Part shown: positions 29,908-41,285 of the stretch, piece after piece
How the letters are laid out: each line of letters starts with the position of its first letter
Numbering within the stretch: position 1 is the first letter of the stretch
Source: Betaproteobacteria bacterium Ga0077523
GTDB taxonomy: Bacteria; Pseudomonadota; Gammaproteobacteria; Burkholderiales; Ga0077523
Length of the DNA: 64,000 bases
Reading direction: 5' to 3'
Assembly: GCA_001464695.1 (NCBI GenBank)
Contig: LNDQ01000112.1
Coordinates: forward strand, 124,001-188,000
Program-made: the position numbers and the translations under genes
The notes under the pieces: model-generated
The model's database searches: none
Seen by the model: the letters and a program-made list of their open reading frames with translations, nothing else
What the model was told of the DNA's origin: nothing

Positions 29908-30705
29908 TCACCGCTTGCGATTGGCGATCAGTTCGGTCAGCGCCTGCACCGGAATCGCGTAGGAGATTCCGCTGGGGTTCGTGATCGCGTTCTCGCGAGA
30001 ACCTTTGACGAACACCATGTTGATGATGCCGACCACCACACCGTTCTCGTCGTAAAGCGGGCTGCCGCTGTTGCCGGGGTAAGCGGTGCCATCGAGCTGG
30101 ATGACCGTGAACGGTGTCGCGGCGGAAAGCCGCTTGATCGTCGCGGCGTCGAGTTCACCGGCACGAGCACGCGGAATGGCGATCGGCGTGAGCGCGGCCA
30201 CCATGCCGCGGTGCGTTGCCGGAATCAGGCCCAGCACCGCACCGATCGGATAGCCCGTGAACAACAGGTTCTGCCCTTCGCGCAACGGAGTGCCGGTGGC
30301 GAGTTGCAGCGCGGGCAGGGTACGCCCCTGGATGGACAGGAGTGCCAGGTCGGTTTCGCGATCGATCGCGACCAGCTGCGCCTGCAGGACCGCCGACTGG
30401 CCGCCGGAGTAGTTCGGAATCGCCACCACCACGTTCTCGCGCCGCTCCACGTCGAGCGCGCCGGGAATCACGTGGGCATTCGTGGCCACCAGCGTTCCGT
30501 CGCCCACGGCGAAACCGGTTCCGCTGAAACTGAACGCAGGGTTGCGCGATGGTTGATACGTGCCGATCGCGACGATCGAGGCCTTCACCTTTGCGATCGC
30601 TTCTTCGTTGCCGGCCACGGCTGGCGAGACTGCCATGACTAACATCGAGCAGGCTACCAGCACCCGCCCCCAGGCGAAAATCATCGCACTTGTCGAACGT
30701 ACCAT
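29908..30705 (-). CDS. Exported trypsin-like serine protease of the EPS locus
   Basis: 265 residues with a signal peptide (about residues 1-31, ending VSPAVAG). Chymotrypsin-fold triad visible: His in ATNAHV, Asp in DRETDLALL, Ser in [11 protein letters not shown]. No PDZ domain follows, so it is not DegP-like. The ATG at 30705 is preceded by AGGAGG at 7 bases, which decides this start over the internal ATG at 30684; it overlaps the epimerase end by 25 bases. Last gene of the prsK-to-epimerase operon. It may process surface or EPS-linked proteins; the substrate is unknown. Confidence 0.88.
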   Translation of the reverse strand: MVRSTSAMIFAWGRVLVACSMLVMAVSPAVAGNEEAIAKVKASIVAIGTYQPSRNPAFSFSGTGFAVGDGTLVATNAHVIPGALDVERRENVVVAIPNYSGGQSAVLQAQLVAIDRETDLALLSIQGRTLPALQLATGTPLREGQNLLFTGYPIGAVLGLIPATHRGMVAALTPIAIPRARAGELDAATIKRLSAATPFTVIQLDGTAYPGNSGSPLYDENGVVVGIINMVFVKGSRENAITNPSGISYAIPVQALTELIANRKR

Positions 30706-31700
30706 GGCAGTGCCTCCTGCAATCCCGCGCGCAACGTGTGGGAGGGAACATAACCCAGGAGCTGCCGTGCCTTCGAGACATCGGCGAGCGAATGGCGCAC
30801 GTCGCCGGACCGGAAGTCGCGATACTGCGGCTGGCTCTGCGCGATGGTCGCATCGGTCGCGGTCAGCAAGCTGCGCAAAGTCGAGAAAAGCTCGTTGAGC
30901 GAAGTCTGGTCGTGGACAGCCACGTTGAACACTTCGCCCGGCACAGCCCCATCCGCTGCGATCGCCGCACGCAGGTTCGCCTGCACGGCATTCGTGACGT
31001 AACAGAAGTCGCGCGTCGTTTCACCGTCGCCGTTGATCCACACGGTGTCATGGCGGAGCAGCGCTTCGACCCATTTGGGAATTACTGCGGCATACGGACC
31101 GTTCGGATCCTGGCGCGGCCCGAACACATTGAAATAGCGCAGGCCGACCGTGTCGAGGCCGTAGCAGCGCAGGAACACGCGCGCGTAGATCTCGTTCGCG
31201 AGTTTGGTGGCCGCGTAGGGGGAGAGCACCTCGCCGGTCTCGGCTTCGACCTTGGGCAAGCCCGGATGATCGCCATACACGGAACTCGAAGAGGCGTAGA
31301 CGAAGCGCTGCGCACCCGCGTCACGCGCTGCGACCAGCATGTTGAGGAACCCGGTCACATTTGACGCGTGTGAATCGGCCGGGTGTTCGATCGATCGCGG
31401 CACCGAACCCAGCGCGGCCTGGTGCAGGACGTACGTCACGCCGGCGCAAGCTTCACGGCAGGCGGCCGGATCGCGGATGTCGCCTTCGATGAAGCGATGG
31501 CGCTCGCGGGCGTCGGGACCAACCGTCGCCTCGACTTCTTCCAGGTTCCGGCGATGGCCCGTGGCGAAGTTGTCGAGGGTGACGACGTCCTGGCCGGCCC
31601 GCAGCAGATGCTCCACCAGGTGCGAGCCGATGAAGCCGGCACCCCCGGTAACGAGCCAGCGCGCACGGCGCCCGCCGAGCAGAGCCGCGGCGTCAAACAT
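30681..31700 (-). CDS. UDP-N-acetylglucosamine 4-epimerase, WbpP/TviC type (SDR)
   Basis: 339 residues. Extended SDR: NAD site [12 protein letters not shown] near residue 17, catalytic [14 protein letters not shown] and [11 protein letters not shown] (Tyr-x3-Lys), then [21 protein letters not shown], the pattern of WbpP-like enzymes that prefer N-acetylated UDP-sugars. It converts UDP-GlcNAc to UDP-GalNAc (or the acids). It starts 12 bases after the dehydrogenase stop. With that enzyme it would give UDP-GalNAcA, a building block of the EPS. The exact order of the two steps is not shown by the sequence. Confidence 0.9.
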   Translation of the reverse strand: MFDAAALLGGRRARWLVTGGAGFIGSHLVEHLLRAGQDVVTLDNFATGHRRNLEEVEATVGPDARERHRFIEGDIRDPAACREACAGVTYVLHQAALGSVPRSIEHPADSHASNVTGFLNMLVAARDAGAQRFVYASSSSVYGDHPGLPKVEAETGEVLSPYAATKLANEIYARVFLRCYGLDTVGLRYFNVFGPRQDPNGPYAAVIPKWVEALLRHDTVWINGDGETTRDFCYVTNAVQANLRAAIAADGAVPGEVFNVAVHDQTSLNELFSTLRSLLTATDATIAQSQPQYRDFRSGDVRHSLADVSKARQLLGYVPSHTLRAGLQEALPWYVRQVR

Positions 31701-31712
31701 CGTGCATGCGCC

Positions 31713-32993
<1,281 letters not shown>

Positions 32994-33025
32994 GGGTACT
33001 GATTCCTGCGTGATTGAAGTTGTTG

Positions 33026-35800
33026 TCAGAGCGAACCGAGCAGCTTCTCGGCTTCGTCCTTGATCGTCTGGGGTGCAGTCAGACCTGCGATGGCCTGGAG
33101 CTGCTCTTTCGCATCGTCCTTGCGACCTGCGGCGATCAGCGCGCGGGCCAGGTTCATGCGCACGGGTGCGGCGCCGGGAGCCAGGGACACTGCGCGAGCG
33201 AGAGTGGTCACCGCTGCGTCGGCATTGCCCTGTTGGAGTTGCAGCCAGCCGATGGTATCGATGATCGCCGCATTGTTCGGTGCAAGGGCCCGCGCCTTCT
33301 CGGCAGTCGCCATGGCCTGGGGATCCTTCAGCTGGCCCAGCGCCCAAGCGAGATTGTTGAGCAGTACCGGATTGTTCGGGCGGGCTTTGAGCGCCGCACG
33401 ATACCAGCGGATTGCCGTGGCGTAGTCCTGCCGCGCCAGGCTGTCTTCGCCGGCGGCTGCTGCAAGGGTAGCGTCTTTGGGGCGACTGGCTACCCATTCA
33501 GTAGCGAACTTCTCTGCTTCCATCGCGCGATCCGTATTGAGTAGGAGCGAGAACATCTGCAGAGCGGTACCAGTGTCTTCGACTGTGCGCATCGCCGAAC
33601 GCAAGAGCGTTTCGGCCTCTTGAGTCCGCTTCTGATTCAGAAGTACTGCGGCCTCGGCAATGTATCCAGCGCTGGCTCGAGGCCACTTCTTCTGCATTGC
33701 CCGGGCATCGGCAATTGCAGCTTCGGGCTTCTGTTCACCCAATCCCAAGTCTACGAGGGCGGCCCGCAGCATCACGTTGTCCGGCTGGATGTCGATCGCC
33801 TTAATGAGCACTGATCGCGCGCTGATGAAGTCCCGGCCGGCAGCATAAGCGCTTGCTTGTCGCACCAGCGGGTCGACGCTCTGGGGTTCGAAAGTAGCCA
33901 ACTTGCCAAATGTGGTCGCGGCTTGGGTGTACTCGCTGTTTGTCATCTGGGCACGCCCCAGTACAGCAAGCAGTCGTGGATCGTCGGGTACAGATGCGAG
34001 CGCCTGCTGGGCGGATTCCAAGGCCTCCTTCTTGCGATCGGTCTGCTGATAGTGTGTGACCAGGGCGAGGCGAATCTGAACATTCGCGGGATCAGCACGG
34101 ACCGCTTCGTTCAGTACTTTGTCCACTTCGGCCGGCTTGCCTCCATTGCGCTGGAGTGTTGCGGCTAGCATCAAAGCAGCCTCGGTCTGTTTCGGGTCCT
34201 TCGCGAGAATGCTGCGATAGCGATCCATCGCGGCAGCGGGTTTCTTGTCACGCAGATCGAGAGCGGCCAAGTTATTCGCCGCTGGGACGAAGGTGGGTTT
34301 CAGCGCGAGGGCCTGCTCGAATGCTTGGCGTGCGCCTACAACGTCACCTTTGGAAAGCAGCACCCCCCCGCGGAGGTTGGCCGTCTGCGGATTGTTCGGC
34401 TGCTTCTTGGCAAGTGCTTCAACGGCTTGTGCGGCCTTATCCACCTGCTTCTGCTCCATATAGTATCGGACCAGCGCCACGTCGGCTTCGATGCGATCTG
34501 GATTTGCTGCGGAAGCAGCCTCCAGTTCCGCAACACCGCGTTGGATGTTTCCCCGCATCATGTCGGCGGCACCGAGCAGGGTGCGCGACGTCGCGTTGCT
34601 AGGATCCTTCGTTACCGCCTTCTGGAAGTACTCAGCAGCTTTAGTCGGGTCCCGCGAGGCAGCAGCTACCCGGCCAGCCAGGACGTTGGTCTCTGCCGAA
34701 TCGGGATCGAGTTTCATGAGCGTTGCGAGCGCGTCGCGAGCCTTCTTCAACTGGTTCGACTGGAGGTAGGTCGAGACGAGAAGGCGTCTAGATCGCAGGT
34801 CGTTCGGGGCAGCGGCGGCGACTTTTCGAAGTAGGTCTTCGGCCACCACATAGTTGCCCAGGTCATGCTCGACCGTGCCTGCGAGCAGCATCGCGGGCAG
34901 GTAGTCCGTACCAGTCTTAAGTACCTGGCGCACCGCGTCGCGTGCTGTCATGCGATCGCCCTTGGCGTAGGCCACCAGTGCTTCGAGATAGCGTACCCCC
35001 GGAGCGCCACCTGCCACCTTTCGCAATGATGCAAGCCGGATCTCGGCCCCCGGAACATCTTGCTCGCGGATAAGGGTCGGAATCAGCGTCAGAAATGTGG
35101 AAATGCTGGTGGGGCGCACCGCGATCACGCGGTCATAAACTGCGATCGCCTCCTTGACGGTGCCTCGTGCCAGCAACAGATCTGCCTGCATGCGTAGCGC
35201 CTCGTAGTCGTCCGGAGACCTTGCAAGGACTTCGCCGAGGAGCTGCGTCGCTTCGTCGACCTTGCGGTCAAGTAGCAACAACCTTGCGCGAATGATCCTG
35301 GGCGCCGGGCTGGTCGCATCGATGCCGGTAGCCTCGGCCGCGAGGCGCCTTGCATCGTCGATCTTTCCAGTCGCGAGCTTCGCTGTCGCCTGCGCTGCCA
35401 GCAAGTCGGCCCGCGCCCGCGCCGACGTGACTTTGGACTTCTCGGATTCCAAAAGGGCCTTTTCGTACTGACCCATCTCCAGCAGGGTCGCTACCAGCTC
35501 GGGCGCAACTAGGTCTGGCGTGTACCCGGCGGCCGCAGCTTTGCGCAACTCGATCTCCGCCGCCGGGGCGTCACCCGCGCGGCGCAGTGCAATGCCCAGC
35601 CAATAGCGGGCTTCGCCCGAACTCGTGTCGTTCTGCACCGCATTCTTCAATTGAATGATGGCGGCAGGAAAATCGCGCTTGTCGAGGAACGCGCGGCCGG
35701 AGGCGACGAAGTCCTCCGATTTCTCGCCCTTGCATCCGGCGAGGGCGAGGAGAATGACGGGCAGCAGGACCCGCTTGGAGGCAAATGGTGTCATGGACAT
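33026..35800 (-). CDS. prsT: PEP-CTERM system TPR-repeat lipoprotein PrsT
   Basis: 924 residues. The signal peptide ends in a lipobox (LALAGC, Cys at about residue 23), so it is lipid-anchored in the envelope. The rest is a long run of tetratricopeptide-like helix pairs (for example FPAAIIQLKNAVQNDTSSGEARYWLGIALRRAG). The size, lipobox and place next to prsK/prsR match the PEP-CTERM/XrtA-associated TPR lipoprotein. Its role is probably in assembly or export of EPS or sorted proteins. A second ATG six bases in (35794) is possible. Confidence 0.93.
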   Translation of the reverse strand: MSMTPFASKRVLLPVILLALAGCKGEKSEDFVASGRAFLDKRDFPAAIIQLKNAVQNDTSSGEARYWLGIALRRAGDAPAAEIELRKAAAAGYTPDLVAPELVATLLEMGQYEKALLESEKSKVTSARARADLLAAQATAKLATGKIDDARRLAAEATGIDATSPAPRIIRARLLLLDRKVDEATQLLGEVLARSPDDYEALRMQADLLLARGTVKEAIAVYDRVIAVRPTSISTFLTLIPTLIREQDVPGAEIRLASLRKVAGGAPGVRYLEALVAYAKGDRMTARDAVRQVLKTGTDYLPAMLLAGTVEHDLGNYVVAEDLLRKVAAAAPNDLRSRRLLVSTYLQSNQLKKARDALATLMKLDPDSAETNVLAGRVAAASRDPTKAAEYFQKAVTKDPSNATSRTLLGAADMMRGNIQRGVAELEAASAANPDRIEADVALVRYYMEQKQVDKAAQAVEALAKKQPNNPQTANLRGGVLLSKGDVVGARQAFEQALALKPTFVPAANNLAALDLRDKKPAAAMDRYRSILAKDPKQTEAALMLAATLQRNGGKPAEVDKVLNEAVRADPANVQIRLALVTHYQQTDRKKEALESAQQALASVPDDPRLLAVLGRAQMTNSEYTQAATTFGKLATFEPQSVDPLVRQASAYAAGRDFISARSVLIKAIDIQPDNVMLRAALVDLGLGEQKPEAAIADARAMQKKWPRASAGYIAEAAVLLNQKRTQEAETLLRSAMRTVEDTGTALQMFSLLLNTDRAMEAEKFATEWVASRPKDATLAAAAGEDSLARQDYATAIRWYRAALKARPNNPVLLNNLAWALGQLKDPQAMATAEKARALAPNNAAIIDTIGWLQLQQGNADAAVTTLARAVSLAPGAAPVRMNLARALIAAGRKDDAKEQLQAIAGLTAPQTIKDEAEKLLGSL

Positions 35801-35838
35801 TTCGAGAAGGGGTCCGATCGATCTTGGGCTGGCGCGCG

Positions 35839-37191
35839 TCAGCTGCGCATCCCGTACTTTTCCATCAGGTCATACAGCGTGGGTCGGCTGACACCCAGCA
35901 TCTCGGCCGCCTTGCTGATATTGCCGTTCACGCGTCCAAGAACGCGCACGACGGCGTTTCGCTCCGATTCGTCGCGCACGCGCCGCAGGTTAAATGCCTC
36001 CGGATCCGCTTCCGTCGGATCGAGACCGAAGTCTTCCGCAGTAAGAGTCGAACCTTCGGCCATGATGACCGCGCGCTTAGCACAATTCTCCAGTTCACGC
36101 ACGTTACCTGGCCACGCATGAACCTCGATCGCATCGATGGCAATAGGCAGGAGGGTCGGGGTCGAGCGTCGATTCTCGGCGGCGAATTTCCGCACAAACG
36201 CGTGCGCGAGCAGATTGGCATCGCCCTTGCGCTCGCGCAGCGGCGGGATGCGTAGCACGATCTCCGCCAGACGGTAGTACAAGTCCTCGCGGAATCGCCC
36301 GTTCGTGATCAGCGTCTTGAGATCCTGGTGGGTAGCGCACACGATGCGCACGTCGACCGCAATTTCCTCGCGTCCGCCGATGCGTTCGATGACGCGTTCC
36401 TGCAGGAAGCGCAGCAACTTTGCCTGCAGCGCGAGCGGCAGATCACCGATCTCGTCGAGAAACAGCGTGCCACCGCTCGCCATCTCGATCTTGCCGATGG
36501 TTTGTTTCACCGCTCCGGTGAACGCCCCCTTCTCGTAGCCGAACAATTCGCTTTCGAGCAGATTCTCCGGAATGGCAGCGCAATTGATCGCGACGAACTT
36601 GCGCTCCTTGCGCGAGGAATTGTCGTGGACGGAACGGGCCAGCAACTCCTTGCCGGTGCCGGACTCGCCAAGGAGCATGACTGTGGCGTTGGTGCCCGCC
36701 ACCTTCTCGACGGTGCGGCAGACCTTGGTCATCTCCGGATCGCGGGTGAGAATGCCGCTGGTCGACCCGCCGGCTGCTTCCTGAAGCTTGCGATTCTCGG
36801 CCTGAAGCTCGTAGAGCCGGAAGGCCCGTTCCAGGATCAGCGTGAGCAGTTCCGGCTGGAACGGTTTCTCGCAGAAGTCGTAGGCGCCGAGCGAAATGGC
36901 ACGCAAGGCATTCGCGCGATCGTGCTGGCCGGAGATCACGATCACCTTCGCGTCGGGTGTATACGAAAGTAACTCCTGGAGCAGTTCGAAGCCGACGTCA
37001 GGGTCATCCGGCTTGGGCGGCAGGCCGAGATCCATGGTGATGACGGCCGGCTCGAAGCGCCGCAACTGCGCGATGGCGGACTCACGGTCGTTGGCGGTGA
37101 GCACCTCGTAGGCATCGAAAGCCCAGCGCATCTGCTTCTGCAGGGCCGGGTCGTCCTCGACCACGAGCAGGGGTTTGCGCTTTTCGGTCAT
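35839..37191 (-). CDS. prsR: Sigma-54 response regulator PrsR
   Basis: 450 residues. Receiver domain 1-125 (VVEDDPALQKQ, phosphate Asp in VITMDLGLPPKPDDP, Lys in CEKPF), AAA+ domain about 150-390 with Walker A GESGTGKE, the sigma-54 contact loop GAFTGA and Walker B GTLFLDEIGDLP, and a Fis-type helix-turn-helix at the end (NISKAAEMLGVSRPTLYDLMEKYG). It activates RpoN promoters after phosphorylation by PrsK. The start overlaps the prsK stop (ATGA). Likely targets in this window are the -24/-12 promoters at 45197 and 63222. Confidence 0.95.
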   Translation of the reverse strand: MTEKRKPLLVVEDDPALQKQMRWAFDAYEVLTANDRESAIAQLRRFEPAVITMDLGLPPKPDDPDVGFELLQELLSYTPDAKVIVISGQHDRANALRAISLGAYDFCEKPFQPELLTLILERAFRLYELQAENRKLQEAAGGSTSGILTRDPEMTKVCRTVEKVAGTNATVMLLGESGTGKELLARSVHDNSSRKERKFVAINCAAIPENLLESELFGYEKGAFTGAVKQTIGKIEMASGGTLFLDEIGDLPLALQAKLLRFLQERVIERIGGREEIAVDVRIVCATHQDLKTLITNGRFREDLYYRLAEIVLRIPPLRERKGDANLLAHAFVRKFAAENRRSTPTLLPIAIDAIEVHAWPGNVRELENCAKRAVIMAEGSTLTAEDFGLDPTEADPEAFNLRRVRDESERNAVVRVLGRVNGNISKAAEMLGVSRPTLYDLMEKYGMRS

Positions 37192-39284
37192 GCGGCATGC
37201 CTTCTGGATTCGGATTCCGGTTCTCTCGCGGCCATCGGCAAGGTCACACAAAATGTGGTTCCGATGCTTGGGTCGCTCACCACTTCGATGCTGCCACCGA
37301 GTTCGTTCACGTACTCGCGGCTTTCATAGGCACCGATACCCATGCCCGTCGACTTGGTCGATACGAACGGCTTGAACAAGCCGTCACGGATGAACTCCGG
37401 TGTCATGCCATGGCCCTGGTCGCGCACTTCGATCATTACATTGGGTTCCTGTTCCACCACTCGAACTCGCACGGTGCCGCTGCCGTTCATTGCGTCGAAC
37501 GCGTTCTGAATCAAATGGCCGAGCACACGTTCGAGCCGTTCTTCGTGTGCCAGCACGCGTAGCCCCACGTTGGATTCGACTTCGATCCGCTGCGCGCGCG
37601 GCGCATGATAGGCTACGAGCCTGTCGAGCGCCGCCGAGATGTCCACTGGCGAGGCGTTGGCTACCGGCGCGGTGCCGGAGCGCAACTGTAGCAGCAGGCG
37701 GTTCATGCGCTCGACCACGTGCCGGACCGTGTCGAGCATGTCGCGCTGGAATTCAGGATTCCCCGAGTGTCGCTCGGCGTTCTTCAGCAGCAGCGACTGC
37801 TGGGCCACGAGATTCTTCAGATCGTGCACGAGAAACGCAGACATACGGTTGAAAGCCTCGAATTGCCGTGCCTGAACGAGTGCTTCGGTCGCCTGCACAT
37901 GGCCAAGAAAAGCCATTGCCTGGCGCGATGCCGTCTTGAGCAGATCGAGCACTTCCCAATCGAGATCCACGGAGGTGCGCGGTTGCAGAAGGACCGTGAA
38001 GCCTTCGAGCCCGTCGCGGCCCACCATCGGCACCACGAGCCACATCTGCGACATCTGGTCCGCCCAAGTTGGTAGGCGGAGCTCTTCGTAGTGCTCCGGT
38101 CGCCGCCGCACATCGGTGAGGTCCACCACCCAGCCGGTGCGTCCAAGGAAGGTAGTGAAGCCGCTGCCTGCCGGCTCGATCGCTTCGATCGCATTGGCGT
38201 TCCAGCGACCTACCGGGCGGAAACTCCCGTCATCGGTGCGCCACCATTGCACCCCTCCGGGGCTTTCCACCAGATCGGCGAGGCCCCGAATGACACGTTC
38301 GAAGATGCTGTGGCCGTCGACCGGGGTGGCGAGCGTCTGGGTGAAGCGCAGCCACTCCTGACGATAGTCGTAGCGGTACGAGAAGAAATTCTTGTTGATG
38401 AATACGCGCAGGCGTGCGCGCACCGTTCCCGAAGTGAATACCACCACCAGAGTGAGCAGGGCGCCGAACAGAAACGTGACCTGGACGGTACGGCCCCAGT
38501 CGCCGCCGAAGATGCGGACGAAGTAGCCCGCACCGGCGACCATGAGCAAGTAGATGCCGGACAAAAGCAGGGCGGTGGAGCCGAACACGATGCCACGCGA
38601 AATTGCGACGTCGATGGTCCAGTCGCGATTGCGGGCGGTGGCGACCAGGATGAGCGGTAGCGTCAGTGCATGCACGAGTCCGCGTGCGCTCCACAGTTCA
38701 GGGTCGATCGCACGCAGCAGCAGACCGTCCGAAAACATGAAGAGATCGAAAGCGAATGCCGCTGCCAGGCCGATACACAGCGGTTTCATCGCCCAGCGCC
38801 GCTGACCGGGCGTGGAACGGAAAAGCTGCTCACACAACACCAGACCTGCAATCGACGCGGCGAGCCAGACACCAATGGTGATGATGGGAAGGCTCGCGGC
38901 GGTTTCGGTCGCGACACGTCCGACCGCGAACGGTCCGAACGCGATGGCGGCCAGCACGACCGTGGCGATCCCCGGAATCCAGCGCCGGATCAGCACGCCG
39001 ATGCTGCCGCCGTTGGCCGGCAACAAGCTCGCGAGAAAATACAGCCACGCGCCATAACGTAGCGCGTCGGCCAGGCTGTGGGCCAGCCACGCCGTGGGCG
39101 AGCCGGTTGTCATCACAGCGATACCACCGAGCTCCCAGGCCGCGCCGGCGATGACGGCGAGCAGGAGTCTGCGTGCCGTAGGCGTCCGGCTCCGGCGCAG
39201 CAGCAGTTGTGCGGCGAAGGCCATGAAACCGAGCGCGCCGAGCGCATATCCGGCGATGGCCAGCATTGCCGCGGGGGAATTCAT
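37188..39284 (-). CDS. prsK: PEP-CTERM system histidine kinase PrsK
   Basis: 698 residues. The N-terminal half has about 8 membrane helices; a GAF-like domain follows (about 310-460), then the phospho-acceptor box FLVHDLKNLVAQ and an ATPase domain with N box LIQNAFDAM, G1 DQGHGM and G2 STGMGIGAY. This layout is the XrtA-associated kinase PrsK. It would phosphorylate PrsR. The signal is unknown; the many helices suggest a membrane or envelope cue. First gene of a six-gene minus-strand operon. Confidence 0.95.
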   Translation of the reverse strand: MNSPAAMLAIAGYALGALGFMAFAAQLLLRRSRTPTARRLLLAVIAGAAWELGGIAVMTTGSPTAWLAHSLADALRYGAWLYFLASLLPANGGSIGVLIRRWIPGIATVVLAAIAFGPFAVGRVATETAASLPIITIGVWLAASIAGLVLCEQLFRSTPGQRRWAMKPLCIGLAAAFAFDLFMFSDGLLLRAIDPELWSARGLVHALTLPLILVATARNRDWTIDVAISRGIVFGSTALLLSGIYLLMVAGAGYFVRIFGGDWGRTVQVTFLFGALLTLVVVFTSGTVRARLRVFINKNFFSYRYDYRQEWLRFTQTLATPVDGHSIFERVIRGLADLVESPGGVQWWRTDDGSFRPVGRWNANAIEAIEPAGSGFTTFLGRTGWVVDLTDVRRRPEHYEELRLPTWADQMSQMWLVVPMVGRDGLEGFTVLLQPRTSVDLDWEVLDLLKTASRQAMAFLGHVQATEALVQARQFEAFNRMSAFLVHDLKNLVAQQSLLLKNAERHSGNPEFQRDMLDTVRHVVERMNRLLLQLRSGTAPVANASPVDISAALDRLVAYHAPRAQRIEVESNVGLRVLAHEERLERVLGHLIQNAFDAMNGSGTVRVRVVEQEPNVMIEVRDQGHGMTPEFIRDGLFKPFVSTKSTGMGIGAYESREYVNELGGSIEVVSDPSIGTTFCVTLPMAAREPESESRRHAA

Positions 39285-39381
39285 CGGGCGATCTGGTCAG
39301 ACTTCAAAGGTGCTGGGTGGGGGCGAAGTGACTCTGCGAGGCTCTCTGCGGCGCGTGAAAGGAGCCAACGAGAGGCCGGAC

Positions 39382-39396
39382 GCAAAAGATACGCCG
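39382..39396 (-). promoter_or_regulatory. Weak sigma-54-like site before prsK
   Basis: On the minus strand the site reads CGGCGT, 5 bases, TTGC, with the required 10 bases between GG and GC. The -12 part is exact but the -24 part matches only GGC. It lies about 100 bases before the prsK start. If real, the system would activate itself. Confidence 0.3.
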
Positions 39397-39475
39397 GGTC
39401 GGCGAGGTCGTGGATGCGCCCTCGCGAGGTGAAGCTAGGAAGGCAGCGGCCTTCTGTTGAAGCCAGTGGCGCCGC

Positions 39476-40870
39476 TCAACGGGCCCCAGAGCCCATCAGC
39501 ACCACGCGAATGGTGTGAAAGAGGATCAGGAGGTCGAGGTAGACGCTGTGGTTCTTGACGTAGTACAGGTCGAACTGCAGCTTGCGGACGGCGTCTTCGA
39601 CGGTCGCGCCGTAGCAGTAGCGCACCTGAGCCCAACCGGTCACGCCCGGCTTGACCGTGTGGCGTGCGCCGTAGAACGGCACCTGCTCGCTCAACTGGTC
39701 AACGAAATAAGGGCGCTCGGGCCGGGGGCCGACGAAGCTCATCTCGCCCTTGAAGACGTTGAAGATCTGCGGGAGTTCGTCGATGCGGGTCTTGCGAATG
39801 AAGCGGCCGACGCGTGTGACACGGGGATCGCCGGAGCTTGCCCAGCGCGGCACGCCATCCTTCTCGGCGTCCGTGACCATGCTGCGGAACTTGAGCACGC
39901 TGAACGTGCGCCCGCCGAGCCCGACGCGCTCCTGACGGAAAATGATCGGGCCGCCCGACTCGAGCAAGATCGCGATCGCGGTCAGCAGCATGACCGGAGC
40001 GGCCACCAGAAGCAGGATCAAGGAAGCGGTGATGTCGAACGCACGCTTTACAGCGCGGCGCATCAGCCCCTGCCGGAATCCTTCACCGTAGATGAGCCAG
40101 CTCGCCTTGAGCGACGCGACCGGGACTTCTCCCGTCACGCGTTCGTACAGCCCGGGCAGGTCGGTGACACGCACGCCACGGAGGCGACAGGCCAGCAGTT
40201 CCTTGACCGGCAGGAAGCCGCCGCGCTGGTCCTGCACCGCGACGACAACTTCATGCACACCCAGCTCGGCGATGCTCTTCTCGAGGCAGGGTTGGTTGCG
40301 GATGATGCGGCCGGCGTCCACCGCCACGGCCGACCCGTTGGTGAGTGGGTAGAAGCCTGCAACCACGACACCGGACTTGTTGTGATCCCGGATCGAGCGC
40401 TCTACGGCGGCGGCCTCCGGCCCGGTGCCGAGCACCAGGATCCGGTGCGTGAGCCAGCCCATCTGCACGCTGGCCATCAGGGTCATCCGTACCATCAGCA
40501 TGCCGGCGGCGCTCATCAGGAGCGCTACCGGCAGGGCGCTCTGGTAGGCATGACCATCCGCCCACATGCCCAGGACCAGGTACGCTGCCGTGCCCCCCGC
40601 CAGCAGACTGCCGCTCATGCGCAGGGCGAAGTGGGTGGCGGAACGCATGCGCTCCATGCGGTGTACGCCAAACGCAAGCACGCTCGACAGCTGGAGGATG
40701 GCGTACGTGCCGGCGGCGGCCCACACCGCCAAGTGGCTGTCGACGATCGTTGTTCCGATACCGGTCAGCGTGACAGCACAAGCGAGGAAGAAGATGACGC
40801 CGGCGAACACCAACTCGAGGACGGCGGCTAGGGGAACGCGCTGGTTGAGCAGCAGGACCATGAATCTCAC
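39476..40870 (-). CDS. XrtA-associated undecaprenyl-phosphate sugar phosphotransferase (EpsB type)
   Basis: 464 residues. Four or five N-terminal membrane helices, a CoA-binding-like middle domain (RILVLGTGPEAAAVE), then the bacterial sugar transferase domain: FRQERVGLGGRTFSVLKFRSM, RKTRIDELPQIFNVFKGEMSFVGPRPERP. It attaches the first sugar-1-phosphate to undecaprenyl phosphate and so starts the EPS repeat unit. The form matches the PEP-CTERM/XrtA system group. It is transcribed away from a 415-base intergenic region. Confidence 0.93.
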   Translation of the reverse strand: MRFMVLLLNQRVPLAAVLELVFAGVIFFLACAVTLTGIGTTIVDSHLAVWAAAGTYAILQLSSVLAFGVHRMERMRSATHFALRMSGSLLAGGTAAYLVLGMWADGHAYQSALPVALLMSAAGMLMVRMTLMASVQMGWLTHRILVLGTGPEAAAVERSIRDHNKSGVVVAGFYPLTNGSAVAVDAGRIIRNQPCLEKSIAELGVHEVVVAVQDQRGGFLPVKELLACRLRGVRVTDLPGLYERVTGEVPVASLKASWLIYGEGFRQGLMRRAVKRAFDITASLILLLVAAPVMLLTAIAILLESGGPIIFRQERVGLGGRTFSVLKFRSMVTDAEKDGVPRWASSGDPRVTRVGRFIRKTRIDELPQIFNVFKGEMSFVGPRPERPYFVDQLSEQVPFYGARHTVKPGVTGWAQVRYCYGATVEDAVRKLQFDLYYVKNHSVYLDLLILFHTIRVVLMGSGAR

Positions 40871-41285
40871 CCCTGAAGCGAAGGCGCCGGTGGCGCATTC
40901 GTGGTTGTCTTGATGACGCTCGCCAGGAGCTGTCGGCGGTGGCTACAGGCTGAGTGCCGAAGGGCACGACATCCAGGACACGGGAGCATCACAAACCTCT
41001 CGAAAGAGAAGCTTCGGGGACGGATGCTACCTCGGTGAAAACTCAAAGTCACCAAAAAAAACACATGTATTTTTAATGATTTAGAAATAAAGCTTGTCAG
41101 GTTCCAAAACGCAAGTTCAGGGCCAGGATTCTCTTTTCGAGAGAATTCAGTTGTCTACGGACGACACTTGAGCCGGTGTCGACGAACCTGACAAAAATAG
41201 GCAAATTTGGCCGTCGCGGGCACTTGGAGACCAGGGATCGCGGCGCGACTTTCACCGGCGCGTAAGCCACGATCGGAGATTCGTT
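40871..41285. promoter_or_regulatory. Gene-free, AT-rich regulatory region between EpsB-type and YdcF genes
   Basis: Bases 41052-41090 are strikingly AT rich. An 11-bp inverted repeat (TTGTCAGGTTC at 41094-41104, GAACCTGACAA at 41184-41194) encloses two smaller hairpins: ATTCTCT/AGAGAAT with a 5-base loop (41128-41146) and CGACAC/GTGTCG with an 8-base loop (about 41162-41181). The two flanking genes are divergent, so both promoters should lie here. No clean sigma-54 or sigma-70 promoter was seen. Confidence 0.55.

Noticed and set aside
41092..41106. TGGAAC-N5-AAGC on the minus strand as a sigma-54 promoter of the EpsB-type gene
   Set aside because: The spacing is right but the -12 part is poor and the site overlaps the inverted repeat; I could not decide, so it is not annotated.
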